Shown here piece by piece: positions 9,486-19,400 of a stretch of DNA of 64,000 nt. The notes beneath the pieces are model-generated. The model had not been told where the DNA came from and ran no database searches. It saw only the letters and a program-made list of their open reading frames with translations. Position 1 is the stretch's first letter. Each line of letters starts with the position of its first letter. Origin of the DNA: Opitutaceae bacterium TAV5 (GTDB taxonomy: Bacteria; Verrucomicrobiota; Verrucomicrobiia; Opitutales; Opitutaceae); NCBI GenBank assembly GCA_000242935.3, contig CP007053.1, forward strand, positions 5,379,001-5,443,000. Direction: 5' to 3'. The translations under genes and the position numbers were made by a program.

Positions 9486-9791
9486 ATGGAGGGTTCCCTG
9501 TGCAGCTTGTTCTTTGCGTTCCTTCGCGGCCAACCGGTTTGGAAATCCGTGGCATCACACCGTTTTCAGGCCGTCGGGATCCGGAGCCCTGCGGGCTTGT
9601 GTGCGCAATTATACCAGAGTCCCTGAATTTTTGGCTGCCACAGAAGCCCGGAAAAATTGAACAGAAGATAAGAAGAGGACGAAGGTCCGCTGGCGGCCGG
9701 AAGCTGATTGGGCGAAAGAGGCGATTCCTGTTTCAGTAAAAAAGTGTTCCTGATTCGGGACGGGTTATACCAGCGTCCCGAATATTTTTGA

Positions 9792-9867
9792 TTTTACACA
9801 AAGGCCGCAAAGGACGCAAAGAAGGTAACTGGCAACCCTTTGCGCTCTTTGCGGCCTTTGTGTAAAA
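9792..9867. repeat. Inverted repeat of the 'acacaaaggccgcaaagg' family
   Basis: Two arms of about 30 bases, nearly perfect complements (left begins TTTTACACAAAGGCCGCAAA, right ends TTTGCGGCCTTTGTGTAAAA), surround a 16-base loop. The arm word also occurs singly near 471-500 (TACACAAAGATCGCAAAGG). It could fold as a strong hairpin in RNA, but no gene ends close by on either strand. Confidence 0.75.
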
Positions 9868-10081
9868 ATCTGAAGGCTTTGGTATTACGGGTACTGGAGC
9901 GCCTTTGTGATCTTCTTGTCTTCTGTTCAAAATGACTTCTGTAGCATTCAGGGTTGAAGTTGATTGAAAGAAACCGGAGGGAGCGGAGAAAGGGGCTTTT
10001 CTCTCGGGAAACCGGAATCGCTCCGTTATCTCCTGTAAAAAATCTGAATCCTTCGGGTTTGTGGTGTTGCCAGACGTTTCG

Positions 10082-12835
10082 TCAGGGATCGGCGAAGGTG
10101 TAGTTTAAAATGTAGGACGTTTCGTCGGCGAGGCTGCCGCCGCTGGTCACGAGCAGGCGGAAACCACCGGTCGTGAACACGGGGCCTCCGCCGACGGCGG
10201 CGGGATGAGTAATGTTGCGCGGGATACGCCACTCCCAGCTCGTGGCGGTCACCGCGTAGGGGGCGATGCCGACGGTGGCGATGAAGCCGTCGTTGAACGC
10301 GCCGGATTTCTGGGAATGGAGCGCGTCGCCCTGCATGAGCAGTTCGCTGCGGAGCAGGCCGGCGCCCCAGGGATCGAAACCTGCTCCGGCGCCGGAGGGA
10401 GCAAGGTCGGTGTCGAAATAGAGGTTGTTGCCGTGGGCGTGAAAATCGTGGGCGTTCCAGGTGTCGATGCGCAGGTAGAGGTAGTCGTCGTCGTTGGCGA
10501 TCCACACGGCTTTCAGGTCGGAAGGCGCGGCGCCGTGGTCGTTTTCCGGATCGCTCCAGACCAGGGCGGCGGCGGGCCAGTCGGTGAAATCGCCGTCGAT
10601 GGTGAGGGTGGCCCGGGTCGATCCGCTGCAGGCAAGGGGCGTGGCTTCGAGCGTGACGGTGTTGTCGTCCTCGAGCGCGGGGCTGCCGCCGTCGATCGCG
10701 CGGACGACGAAGGTATAGGCGACGCCGTTGTCGAGGCCGGTGACGGTGTATTCGTTGGCGACCGCGGTGGCGAGATCTACCGGCCAGGCATAGTTGGCGG
10801 GCGGCGTGCCGTGGACAGGGCCGGTGGTCTGCCAGGGCGCGGCCGCGAGGTTGGCGGTGTCGGGAGAGGAAGCAGAGGGTGCGTGGTAAATTTTGTAACG
10901 CACGGGGCGGGTCTGGTCGCTGGCAGTATCCCAGCGGACGGTGACGGAACCGTCGCCGGGGATAAGGGCCTGGATGCCGACGCGCGGGGGTTCGGTGGTG
11001 GTGGAGCCGCGTGGCACGAAGCTGTTGGCGGTGGTGCTCCAGGCGGGTGCGGCGGTGTCGGGGTGGCCGGCGTTCCAGAGCTGGGCCCGCGGTTCGGGGG
11101 CGAGGCTGAGGAATTTGTCGGTCTGGTAGAGCGACCAGCCCTGGATTTGTTGGGACTCGACAAAATCCTCGTCGAAGACGGAGCCGGCGGCCTGCTCGAA
11201 GCGGTAGCCGAGATTTTTCTCGAAGCCGTCGGCGTTGATGATGGGGAAAAATTCGGTGGAGGAGCCGGTATCGAGGGTGAGGAGCAGGAGGATATGGGAA
11301 CCGTCGGGACCGAAGACGGGTTGATTGGGATAACGGGAATGGGTGGCCGGGTGGGTGAGGGCGCGGGGGATGCGGATTTCCCATTCGGTTTGCGCGAGAT
11401 TGGAGGCGACGGAAGCGGAGCCGACGAGGCCGAGGTTGAAGACGCCGGTATCCTGGCTGTAGAGGGAGCCGTTCTGGTAGAGGAGTTCGGAGCGGATGCG
11501 GTTTTCTGCGCCGGTGGGGAGGTAACCATCGGCGGAGACGTCGTCGAGGTCCTCGATGTCGTCGGTATCGATATAGAGGTTGAAGCCGGCGGTGTTGAGG
11601 TCGGTGCCGGGATCGGTGCTGATGCGCAGGTAGAGGTAGTCGGCATCGTTGGCGGCGTAAACGGCGTTGATCGCTCCGGCATCGGGGGTGTCGCCGTTGA
11701 CCTGGAGGCGGGCGGCGGAAGGCCAGTCGGAGACATCGCCGTCGATGGCGAGGGTGGCGCGAACGGCGCGGGGTTCGAGGTAGCCGAGAGAGAGCACGGA
11801 AAAGCCGTCGGCGCGGTCGGCCTCGGCGGAGAGCTTCAGGCCGGTGCGGTATTTGCTGTCGAGAAAGTAGGGGCTGCGGGTGTCGAAGTCGTTGCTGTCG
11901 GAAAAATAGCTTTCGAACATGACGAGGTCGATCCACGGGCGGGTGGTGAAGTTGTACGCCTCGAATTCGGGATTGAAGAAAAAGGTGCCGCGGTTTTGCA
12001 CGAGCAGTTTTCCCGGCCACGTGGCGCGGACGGTTTGCAGGAGCTGGCGGTAGCCGGGAGCGGTCCACTCGAACTGGAGGGCGGCACTGAAGGAATTGGG
12101 GGCGCAGGTGTCGACGGTGTCGATGAAGATGCCGTCGCAACCGAGACCCTTGCCGACCGTGGTGGTGAGGATTTCGTCGAGACCGCAGTTGCCGTCGGAG
12201 GCCTCGGTCATGGTTTTGAGGACGGCGAACCACGCGGGGTCACCGGCGTTGACGTAGGCGCCGGCGAACTCGCCGTTGAAGTCGGGCTTGCCGTCGAAGG
12301 GAGGGTTGTCGAGGTAGAAGGACGCGTATCCGGTGCCGCCGGGGGAGGGATCGCCGAGGGAGGCGGAACCGTCGGGATTGAGGGTGCTGGCGATGGGATC
12401 GGTGGATGGATTGGCGCGGGGATCGACGCGCGGGCCGGTGCCGCCGGGCACGGGGAGGATGACGCGGTGGCCGTCCACGTAGACGAAGTTGCCGTTGACG
12501 TCACGCTCGTAGATGGAGGCGCGGTTGTCCTCGCCGAAGGAGATGTAGCCGAGCACGCGGATGTCGTCGGCGGTGCCGGGGAGGCCGTCGGCGCCGTTTT
12601 GCAGATCGGCGACCTGGGGGCGGGTGATGTTCTTCGGTTCGATGATGACGAGCCGGTAACCGTCGGCCTTGACTGTCGCGAGGAGCGAGGGCGTCCAGGC
12701 ACCGTAGTAGATGTAGTACGGGTCGTTGGAGGTGAAGCGTTCGAGCGGCGCGTCGGCCGACAGCGGAGTGACGGTCACGGCGAAGGCCGGCAGCACGGCG
12801 GAGAGGAAGGCGGTGCGGATTTCGGGAAAATGCAT
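10082..12835 (-). CDS. Secreted GH114-like endo-polygalactosaminidase family protein with CBM9-like and FN3 domains
   Basis: 917 residues. After a signal peptide (residues 1-28) comes a GH114/TM1410-type barrel (about 30-352): YYIYYGAW at strand 1, VIIEPKNI at strand 2, VLGYISFGEDN, then GCDGIFIDTVDTCAPN, which holds the likely acidic residues. GH114 members include endo-alpha-1,4-polygalactosaminidases; the substrate here is not known. A CBM9/DOMON-like domain follows (355-545, opening TLAIDGDVSDWP), then an FN3 domain (617-735) and a second CBM9-like domain (740-917, TLTIDGDFTDWP). It is a close tandem paralog of the next gene upstream and has one CBM9-like domain fewer. Confidence 0.8.
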   Translation of the reverse strand: MHFPEIRTAFLSAVLPAFAVTVTPLSADAPLERFTSNDPYYIYYGAWTPSLLATVKADGYRLVIIEPKNITRPQVADLQNGADGLPGTADDIRVLGYISFGEDNRASIYERDVNGNFVYVDGHRVILPVPGGTGPRVDPRANPSTDPIASTLNPDGSASLGDPSPGGTGYASFYLDNPPFDGKPDFNGEFAGAYVNAGDPAWFAVLKTMTEASDGNCGLDEILTTTVGKGLGCDGIFIDTVDTCAPNSFSAALQFEWTAPGYRQLLQTVRATWPGKLLVQNRGTFFFNPEFEAYNFTTRPWIDLVMFESYFSDSNDFDTRSPYFLDSKYRTGLKLSAEADRADGFSVLSLGYLEPRAVRATLAIDGDVSDWPSAARLQVNGDTPDAGAINAVYAANDADYLYLRISTDPGTDLNTAGFNLYIDTDDIEDLDDVSADGYLPTGAENRIRSELLYQNGSLYSQDTGVFNLGLVGSASVASNLAQTEWEIRIPRALTHPATHSRYPNQPVFGPDGSHILLLLTLDTGSSTEFFPIINADGFEKNLGYRFEQAAGSVFDEDFVESQQIQGWSLYQTDKFLSLAPEPRAQLWNAGHPDTAAPAWSTTANSFVPRGSTTTEPPRVGIQALIPGDGSVTVRWDTASDQTRPVRYKIYHAPSASSPDTANLAAAPWQTTGPVHGTPPANYAWPVDLATAVANEYTVTGLDNGVAYTFVVRAIDGGSPALEDDNTVTLEATPLACSGSTRATLTIDGDFTDWPAAALVWSDPENDHGAAPSDLKAVWIANDDDYLYLRIDTWNAHDFHAHGNNLYFDTDLAPSGAGAGFDPWGAGLLRSELLMQGDALHSQKSGAFNDGFIATVGIAPYAVTATSWEWRIPRNITHPAAVGGGPVFTTGGFRLLVTSGGSLADETSYILNYTFADP

Positions 12836-12901
12836 GACAGGTCGCGCGGAGCGGGAGACGGAAAAATGGCGGGAACGGGGCGGGCGCGGGGCGGCGGGAG
12901 C

Positions 12902-12935
12902 AAAAAAAATCCCGCCGGCGGAGGCGACGGCGGGA
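12902..12935 (-). terminator. Rho-independent terminator after the upstream GH114-like gene
   Basis: On the minus strand, TCCCGCCG and CGGCGGGA form a perfect 8-bp stem with a 10-base loop, followed directly by eight T residues. It lies 12 bases past the stop of the gene ending at 12947, which suggests the two paralogs are transcribed separately or with attenuation between them. Confidence 0.85.
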
Positions 12936-12946
12936 CGGGCGGGGAC

Positions 12947-15900
12947 TTACGGGGCCGGGATGTACCAGATCACTTGCGTGGACGGGTCGTCGGGCGCGAG
13001 TTCGGCGGGTCCGGCATTGTCGCTGGTCACGAGGATGAAAAACGACTGGCCGGGAGCGCCGAACACCGGGCCGCCTGCGCCGGGATGCTCGAGGTCGCGG
13101 GGGATGCGCCACTCCCAGGAGGTGGCGCTGCCGCTCGCGGGAGAGAGAAGCACGGTTTTGGAACCCGGCGACGTGGCCGCGCCCTCGTTGAAGGCTCCGC
13201 CTTTCTGGCTGTAGACGCCGGCATTCTGGAGCAGCAGTTCCGAGCCGAAAGCGAGCGAATGGGGGTGGAAACCGGTAGCCGGCGAGAGGTCGGTGTCGAA
13301 GTAGATGTTGTTCAGCGCCGCCGTGTAGTCGTGGGCGTTCCAGGTGTCGATGCGCAGGTAGATGTAGTCGGCATCGTTGGCCAGCCACACGGCCTTCACG
13401 TCGGAGGGAGCGCCGGCATGGTCGGACGCGGCGTCGGAATAGACGAGGGCGGCCGCGGGCCAGTCGGAGGTGTCGCCGTCCACGGTGATGGTGGCGAACA
13501 CCGACGGCTCGGCGAAGGTGTAGGCGGCCGGGCCGGCGAGTTCGTCCGAAACGGAGGAGCCGCTGGTGGCGAGTATCCGGAAACCGGATGCGGAGAAGAC
13601 CGCGCCGCCTCCGACGGCGGCGGGGTGCTCGAGGTTGCGGGGGACGCGCCATTCCCAGCTCGTGGCGGATACGCCGAACGGGGCGAAGCCCACGGTGTCG
13701 ATGAGGCCGTCGTTGAAGTTGCCGTCCTTCTCGCTCCAGAGCGTGCCCCCCTCGATGAGCAGGTCGCTGGCGATGAGCCCGGCGCCGTACGGATCGAAGC
13801 CGGTGGCGGCGGAAAGGTCGGTGTCGAGATAGAGCTTGTTGAAGGCGTTGGGGAAATCGTGGGCGTTCCAGGTGTCGATGCGGAAGTAGATATACTCCGA
13901 ATCGTTGGCGACCCAGATGGCCTTGATGTCGGAGGGGCCGGTGCCGTGGTCGTTTTCCGGATCGGCCCAGATCTGCGCCTCGGCGGGCCAGTCGGCGAAA
14001 CTGCCGTCGATGGTGATGGTGGCCCAGGCGGAGCCGCCGCTGCTCTGCGGGGTGGCTTCGAGGGTGACGGTGTTGGCCTCCTCGTGGACCGGCGTGGCGC
14101 TGTCGGCGGCGCGGACGACGAAGGTGTAAGCGACGCCGTTGTCGAGGCCGGTGACGGTGTATTCGTTGGCGTATGACGTGGCGGCGTTGCGCGGATAACT
14201 GTAGTCGGCCGGCGGCGTGCCGGTGACGTAGCCGGTGTTTTGCCACGGGGCGACGGTGAGGTCGGCGGTACTCGGGGAGGAGGCGGAGGGAGCGTAGTAG
14301 ATCTTGTAACGCACGGGGCGGGTCTGGTCGTTGGCGGTGTCCCATTGCACGGTGACGGAGCCGTCGCCGGGGAGGGCGGCCTGGATGCCGACGCGCGGGG
14401 GCTCGAAGGTGGTGGCCTCGCGCGGGGTGAAACCGTTGGCGGTGGTGCTCCAGACGGGCGCGGCGGTGTCGGGATGCGCGGTGTTCCAGGCGGCGGTGCG
14501 GGTGTTGGGCGCGAAGCTGAGGAACTTGTCGGTCTGGTAAAGGAGCCAGCCCTGGATTTGCTGTGACTCGACAAAATCCTCGTCGAAGACGGAGCCGGCG
14601 GCCTGCTCGAAGCGATAGCCGAGATTTTTCTCGAAGCCGTCGGCGTTGATGATCGGGAAGTATTCGGTGGAGGAACCGGTATCGAGGGTGAGGAGCAGGA
14701 GGATATGGGAACCGTCGGGACCGAAGACGGGTTGATTGGGATAACGGGAATGGGTGGCCGGGTGAGTGAGGGCGCGGGGGATGCGGATCTCCCACTCGGT
14801 TTGCGCGAGATCGGAGGCGACGGAAGCGGAGCCGACGAGGCCGAGGTTGAAGACGCCGGTGTCCTGGCTGTAGAGGGAGCCGTTCTGGTAGAGGAGTTCG
14901 GAGCGGATGCGGTTTTCTGCGCCGGTGGGAAGGTAACCTTCGGCGGAGACGTCGTCGAAGTCCTCGATGTCGTCGGTATCGATGTAGAGGTTGAAGCCGG
15001 CGGTGTTGAGATCGGTGCCGGGATCGGTGCTGATGCGCAGGTAGAGGTAGTCGGCGTCATTGGCGGCGTAAACGGCCTTGATCGCGCCGGCGTCGGGCGA
15101 GGCGCCATTGACCTGGAGACGCGATTCGGAGGGCCAGTCGGAGACGTCGCCGTCGATGGCGAGGGTGGCGCGGACGGCGCGGGGTTCGAGGTAGCCGAGA
15201 GAGAGCACGGAAAAGCCGTCGGCGCGGTCGGCTTCGGCGGAGAGCTTCAGGCCGACGTTGTACTTGTTGTCGTTGAAGTAGGGGCTGCGGGTGTCGAAAT
15301 CGTTGCTGTCGGAAAAATAGCTTTCGAAAAAGACGCCGTCGATGAAGGGGCGCGTGGTGAAATTGTACGCCTCGACATCGGTGCGGAAAAAGAAGGTGCC
15401 GCGATTCTGGAGAAGAAACTTGTCGGGGTAAGCGCCGCGGACGGTTTGCAGGAGCTGGCGGTAGCCGGGAGCGGTCCACTCGAACTGGGTGACCGGGCTG
15501 AAGGAGTTGGGGGCACAGGTGTCGATGGTGTCGATGAAGATGCCGTCGCAGCCGAGGCCCTTGCCGACCGTGGTGGTGAGGATTTCGTCGAGGCCGCAGT
15601 TGCCGTCGGAGGCCTCGGTCATGGCTTTGAGGACGTCGAACCACGCAGGGTCACCGGCGTTGACGTAGGCGCCGGCGAACTCGCCGTTGAAGTCGGGCTT
15701 GCCGTCGAAGGGAGGGTTGTCGAGGTAGAAGGACGCGTATCCGGTGCCGCCGGGGGAGGGATCGCCGAGAGAGGCGGAACCGTCCGGGTTGAGGGTGCTG
15801 GCGATGGGATCGGTGGAGGGGTTGACGCGGGGATCGACGCGCGGGCCGGTGCCGCCGGGCACGGGCTTGATGACGCGATGGCCGTCCACGTAGACGAAGT

Positions 15901-16240
15901 CACCGTTGACGTCGCGCTCGTAGATGGAGGCGCGGTTGTCCTCGCCGAAGGAGATGTAGCCGAGCACGCGGATGTCATCGGCGGTGCCGGGAAGGCCGTC
16001 GGCGCCGTTCTGCAGATCGGCGACCAGTGTCCGGGTGATGTTTTTCGGCTCGACGACGACAATTTTGTAGCCGTTGGCCTTGACGGTGGCGACGAGGCCG
16101 GCGTCCCAGCCGCCGTAGTAGATGTAGTAGGTGTCGCTGCTGGTGAAGCGTTCGACGGGAGCCGCCGCCGGGGCGCTCGAAACGAGCGCGACGACAGACA
16201 GTCCGAGAGCGAGGAGGGCGGGGGAGGACGACTGTTTCAT
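12947..16240 (-). CDS. Secreted GH114-like protein with three CBM9-like domains
   Basis: 1097 residues. Signal peptide 1-26, then a GH114-like barrel (about 30-350) with the same motifs as its neighbour (YYIYYGGW, VVVEPKNI, VLGYISFGEDN, GCDGIFIDTIDTCAPN), CBM9-like domain 1 (352-545), linker, FN3 (613-735), CBM9-like 2 (738-910, TITIDGSFADWP) and CBM9-like 3 (912-1090, TITVDGDTSDWP). The first ~720 residues are nearly identical to the downstream paralog, so this is a recent tandem duplication followed by gain or loss of a binding domain. Upstream lies a palindromic operator candidate (16307-16320) resembling one before the neighbouring glycosidase, so both may answer to the LacI regulator at 20375. 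Confidence 0.8.
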   Translation of the reverse strand: MKQSSSPALLALGLSVVALVSSAPAAAPVERFTSSDTYYIYYGGWDAGLVATVKANGYKIVVVEPKNITRTLVADLQNGADGLPGTADDIRVLGYISFGEDNRASIYERDVNGDFVYVDGHRVIKPVPGGTGPRVDPRVNPSTDPIASTLNPDGSASLGDPSPGGTGYASFYLDNPPFDGKPDFNGEFAGAYVNAGDPAWFDVLKAMTEASDGNCGLDEILTTTVGKGLGCDGIFIDTIDTCAPNSFSPVTQFEWTAPGYRQLLQTVRGAYPDKFLLQNRGTFFFRTDVEAYNFTTRPFIDGVFFESYFSDSNDFDTRSPYFNDNKYNVGLKLSAEADRADGFSVLSLGYLEPRAVRATLAIDGDVSDWPSESRLQVNGASPDAGAIKAVYAANDADYLYLRISTDPGTDLNTAGFNLYIDTDDIEDFDDVSAEGYLPTGAENRIRSELLYQNGSLYSQDTGVFNLGLVGSASVASDLAQTEWEIRIPRALTHPATHSRYPNQPVFGPDGSHILLLLTLDTGSSTEYFPIINADGFEKNLGYRFEQAAGSVFDEDFVESQQIQGWLLYQTDKFLSFAPNTRTAAWNTAHPDTAAPVWSTTANGFTPREATTFEPPRVGIQAALPGDGSVTVQWDTANDQTRPVRYKIYYAPSASSPSTADLTVAPWQNTGYVTGTPPADYSYPRNAATSYANEYTVTGLDNGVAYTFVVRAADSATPVHEEANTVTLEATPQSSGGSAWATITIDGSFADWPAEAQIWADPENDHGTGPSDIKAIWVANDSEYIYFRIDTWNAHDFPNAFNKLYLDTDLSAATGFDPYGAGLIASDLLIEGGTLWSEKDGNFNDGLIDTVGFAPFGVSATSWEWRVPRNLEHPAAVGGGAVFSASGFRILATSGSSVSDELAGPAAYTFAEPSVFATITVDGDTSDWPAAALVYSDAASDHAGAPSDVKAVWLANDADYIYLRIDTWNAHDYTAALNNIYFDTDLSPATGFHPHSLAFGSELLLQNAGVYSQKGGAFNEGAATSPGSKTVLLSPASGSATSWEWRIPRDLEHPGAGGPVFGAPGQSFFILVTSDNAGPAELAPDDPSTQVIWYIPAP

Positions 16241-16287
16241 GATGGTACGGGATGTTTTTTGACAGGGGAGAGCAAAGGGGTTGCGAG

Positions 16288-16320
16288 AATAGTTACAATG
16301 TCAATGTGTAAATAGTTACA
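16288..16320. promoter_or_regulatory. Operator candidate before the GH114-like gene: TGTAA-N4-TTACA plus a repeated half site
   Basis: TGTAAATAGTTACA (16307-16320) has perfect 5-bp arms around a 4-base centre. The word AATAGTTACA appears again at 16288-16297, exactly 23 bases away. The site lies 48-80 bases upstream of the start at 16240, where a promoter is expected. It shares the core GTAA-N4-TTAC with the palindrome at 20168-20185. Confidence 0.6.
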
Positions 16321-16406
16321 TTTTGATATTTCTTCTGATGTTTCGTCGACGCCGGATCAGGGGCAGGGCGGCCAATCCGGTTGCGGTTCTGGTCGCTCCG
16401 GATGGC

Positions 16407-19400
16407 TCAGTTCACCTCGATCTCGGAGACCCACATGATGCCGGGGCGGGCGGGGGCGCCTTGGCCGGGGTTTTGCACCACGCGGATGGTCTTGAACATC
16501 TGGCGCGGGAAGGTGACGCGGGTGGAGCGTTCGCCGGGTTTCGACTGCCAGTTGGCGATGACGAGTTCCTGGCCGGTGGCGACTTCACCGAGGACCGTGC
16601 CGCTGCGCCCCGTGTAGGTCACGCCGCCTTCGCTGTGCCAGTGGATCACCACCTCGCGCACGGCGACAGGTTGCGGGAAGGCGAAGCGCACCCAGTGCTC
16701 GTCGGGCGAGTCGCCGGAGGCCCAGGCGGCCTCGTTCCAGGCGAGGGCTCCGCTGTCGGTGACGCCGTCGTTGAGCGGCCGGGTCGTGTAACCGCCGAAG
16801 GTGCTGTCGGCCGTCACCTGCACGCCGTCGCCGCCGGAAAGGCTGGCGCGGGCGTCGAGAAAGACCACGCGGCATTCGTCCTCCCACCAGACGCGTCCAC
16901 CGGAAGAGACTTTCATCGCGAGTGTCACGGCGCCGGCGTTGGCGTTCGTGCCGGACGGGCGGGGCAGGGCAAGGGTCACGGTTTCGCTCGCGCCGGCCGC
17001 GAGGCTTACGCGGCGGCGTTCTCCGGGGCCGGCGGAGGACCCGGCGATGCGCCATTCGAGGAGACACTCGCGGGTGTCGGCGGCATGGTTTTGCAGGCGC
17101 ACCGGCACCGCGGCCTTCGCCTCGCGGACGAGCAGGCGGGGTCCGGGACCGGTGGCCTCGACCGGCGGCACGGACCGTACGAGCACCGGGCGGCTGAAGG
17201 AGGCTTCCGCGCCGTCTGCGCGGACGATGTTCCAGGTGATCGTGCGGGCGGCAGCCGCGGCTTCGCCGGCCGGAGCGGGCAGGGTGAGGCGCACCTCGCG
17301 CGTCGCGCCCGGCGCGAGCGGCACGGACTGCGAGCCGGACGCCGCGCCGGCGGGGCGCAGATCGAGCGTAGTGGAGCTTTCATTACGGATGGCGAGCGTC
17401 CAGGCCGACGGTTCGCCGGCGATGACGGGGCCGGCCGGGGCGATGTCGGCGTGGATGCCCGCGGCGCGTTCGCGGGCGAGCGATTCCAGCGCGCGGAGCG
17501 CCGTGGCGGCTTCGTCGCCTCCGGAGCGCCAGCCGCGCAGGAAGGCGCGTTCGTCCTCCAGTCGCGCGGGGGAAATCAGGTCGAGGACCAGCGTCGCCTG
17601 CGGTTCCAGCGCCACGGGCAGGCGCTCGCCGCCGTCGATCCAGCCGCCGAGGCCGGTCTGCGGATCGAGCCAGGCGGTGCACCCGAGGCCGGCGGGCAGG
17701 AGGAGCGCGATCGCCAGGCGGGTGTCGGCCGGATTTTGCAGGGTCAGGTGCCAGAGTCCGTCCGACGAGCGGCCGAATTGCTCGAGCCGCGGCTGATTTA
17801 CGGGCGTCGCGGCGCCGGGGTTGGCCAGCCGCGCCTCGCGCACCGGTTGCCAGCCGGCGTCGGCCACGCGGCGCACGAGCGGGATGAAGGTGCGGAAGAG
17901 CGGGCGGTCGCGCTCGAGGAGCTTCGCGTCGTGCCAGTAAGGATCGTCGGCCGCGTTGTGGCTGAAAAAACTCGGCTGGAACCCGTAGAGCAGACAGGTC
18001 TCGAAGTAGCGGCGCAGCGGCTCGCCCGCGAAGGTGCGGAAGTCGGTGGACTGGAGAAAGCCGAACGGTTTCCGGCCGGAGAGGGCGCGGCGGTAGTCGA
18101 GGCGGGCGCGGGCGGGCGGGTTGTACTGGCCGCCGCTCCACCAGTCGGTTTCCTCGCCGGGGATGTCGATCCAGCGGTTGATGAAGGGCGCGTCCACCAG
18201 CGGGAAATTCGCCATCAGGTACTTGCCCCGCGAACGCAGGAGCGCGCCGAGCGCGGCGGTGAATTCGTACTGCGGCACGTTGGGCGCGATGACCGGCGCG
18301 AGGCCGGCGCGCGTCCAGGTGGCGGGATGATCGGTGGCATGCAGCGCGGCCGGCGCGTGGTCGGGCTGCACGATGGCGTCCATCGAATCGAGGTAGATGC
18401 CGTCCACGCGCGGGTCCTCCAGCCAGGCGGAGATCTGCCGCCACTCGGCCGCGGCGCGGTTGAGCCCGTCGGGCGAGGCGGGCGCGAGATCGGGATCGGT
18501 GTTCACCTCCATGCGCGCGCCCCGGTTCCAGGGCAGGTCCATGAACTTCATCAGGATCTCTCCCTTCGCATCGCGCGTCGCGCCGGCCAGGCCCGAGGCC
18601 GCGAGGTCGCGAGTCCAGCCGGAGCCGAGCGCGGCGAGCCGGCGCATTTTTTCGGCGGCGCGCGCCGGGGTGCGTTCCTCGCCCTCGTCGAACGGCAGCC
18701 AGTAAAGCCACGGCTCCGTGTACATGAGCGTGAGGATACCGTTTTTCTTCGCGTAATCGACGTCCGCTCCGCGTTCGCCGACTTTTTCGAAAAACGAGAA
18801 TCCGAAATCTTCGGCGCCCGGCAGCTTCGAGATGTCGGAAAACGGCATCCACAGGCCCGAGTGCGGCACGCGCCGCTCCGCGTAGTCCGGATAGCGCCGG
18901 TAAAACTCCGCCAGCGCCGCGCGGAAGCCGCCTTCGTCGCCGCGTTCAACCGTGTAAAACGAGCACCGGAACGTCGCTTGTCCGGGAAATTTTTTCGTCT
19001 CCGGCGAGAGCGCGAGGTCGTAACCCGCCCGGAAAAATTTCGCATCGGCGGCGAGCGTGAACACCCGCGGCTCGACGGGGTCGGTTTCCAGCACGAAGGC
19101 GCGTCCTGCGTCTTCGACTACGGCAAACGGATACAGCGACTGGCGCGCATCCGGCCCGTAGCGGCCACCGGCAAAGTGGCCGTAAACCGGTTCGCGGGCG
19201 GCGATCACGCGGCTCTCCGTAATGTCGTCCGCCCAGGTTTTGCCGGCCAGCGGCAACGCGAGACCCGCCTCGATGCGCAGGCAACGCGCCTTGTCGTCGC
19301 GGAGCCAGCCGGTGAGCCGCACCTCGCCCGCGCGGGGCGTATCGGCCACGAGCACCCAGGCGACGCCGAGCGTTTCGCCGGCCCATGCAAAATCGTCGCC

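Larger units (their letters stand above)
9235..10081. other. Repeat-rich intergenic stretch, no gene seen
   Basis: About 850 bases without a supported gene. It carries a copy of the TTATAA palindrome family (9470-9485), a long inverted repeat (9792-9867) and scattered 'agaaatccg', 'cttcgcggc' and 'gtctgttc' words related to those at 471-900. Short frames exist but have no start context or recognisable protein. Confidence 0.55.

Noticed and set aside
10205-14176. Plus-strand open frame of about 1,300 codons opposite the GH114-like genes
   Set aside because: It is antisense, Gly/Val/Glu-rich, and it mirrors the repeat pattern of the real genes.
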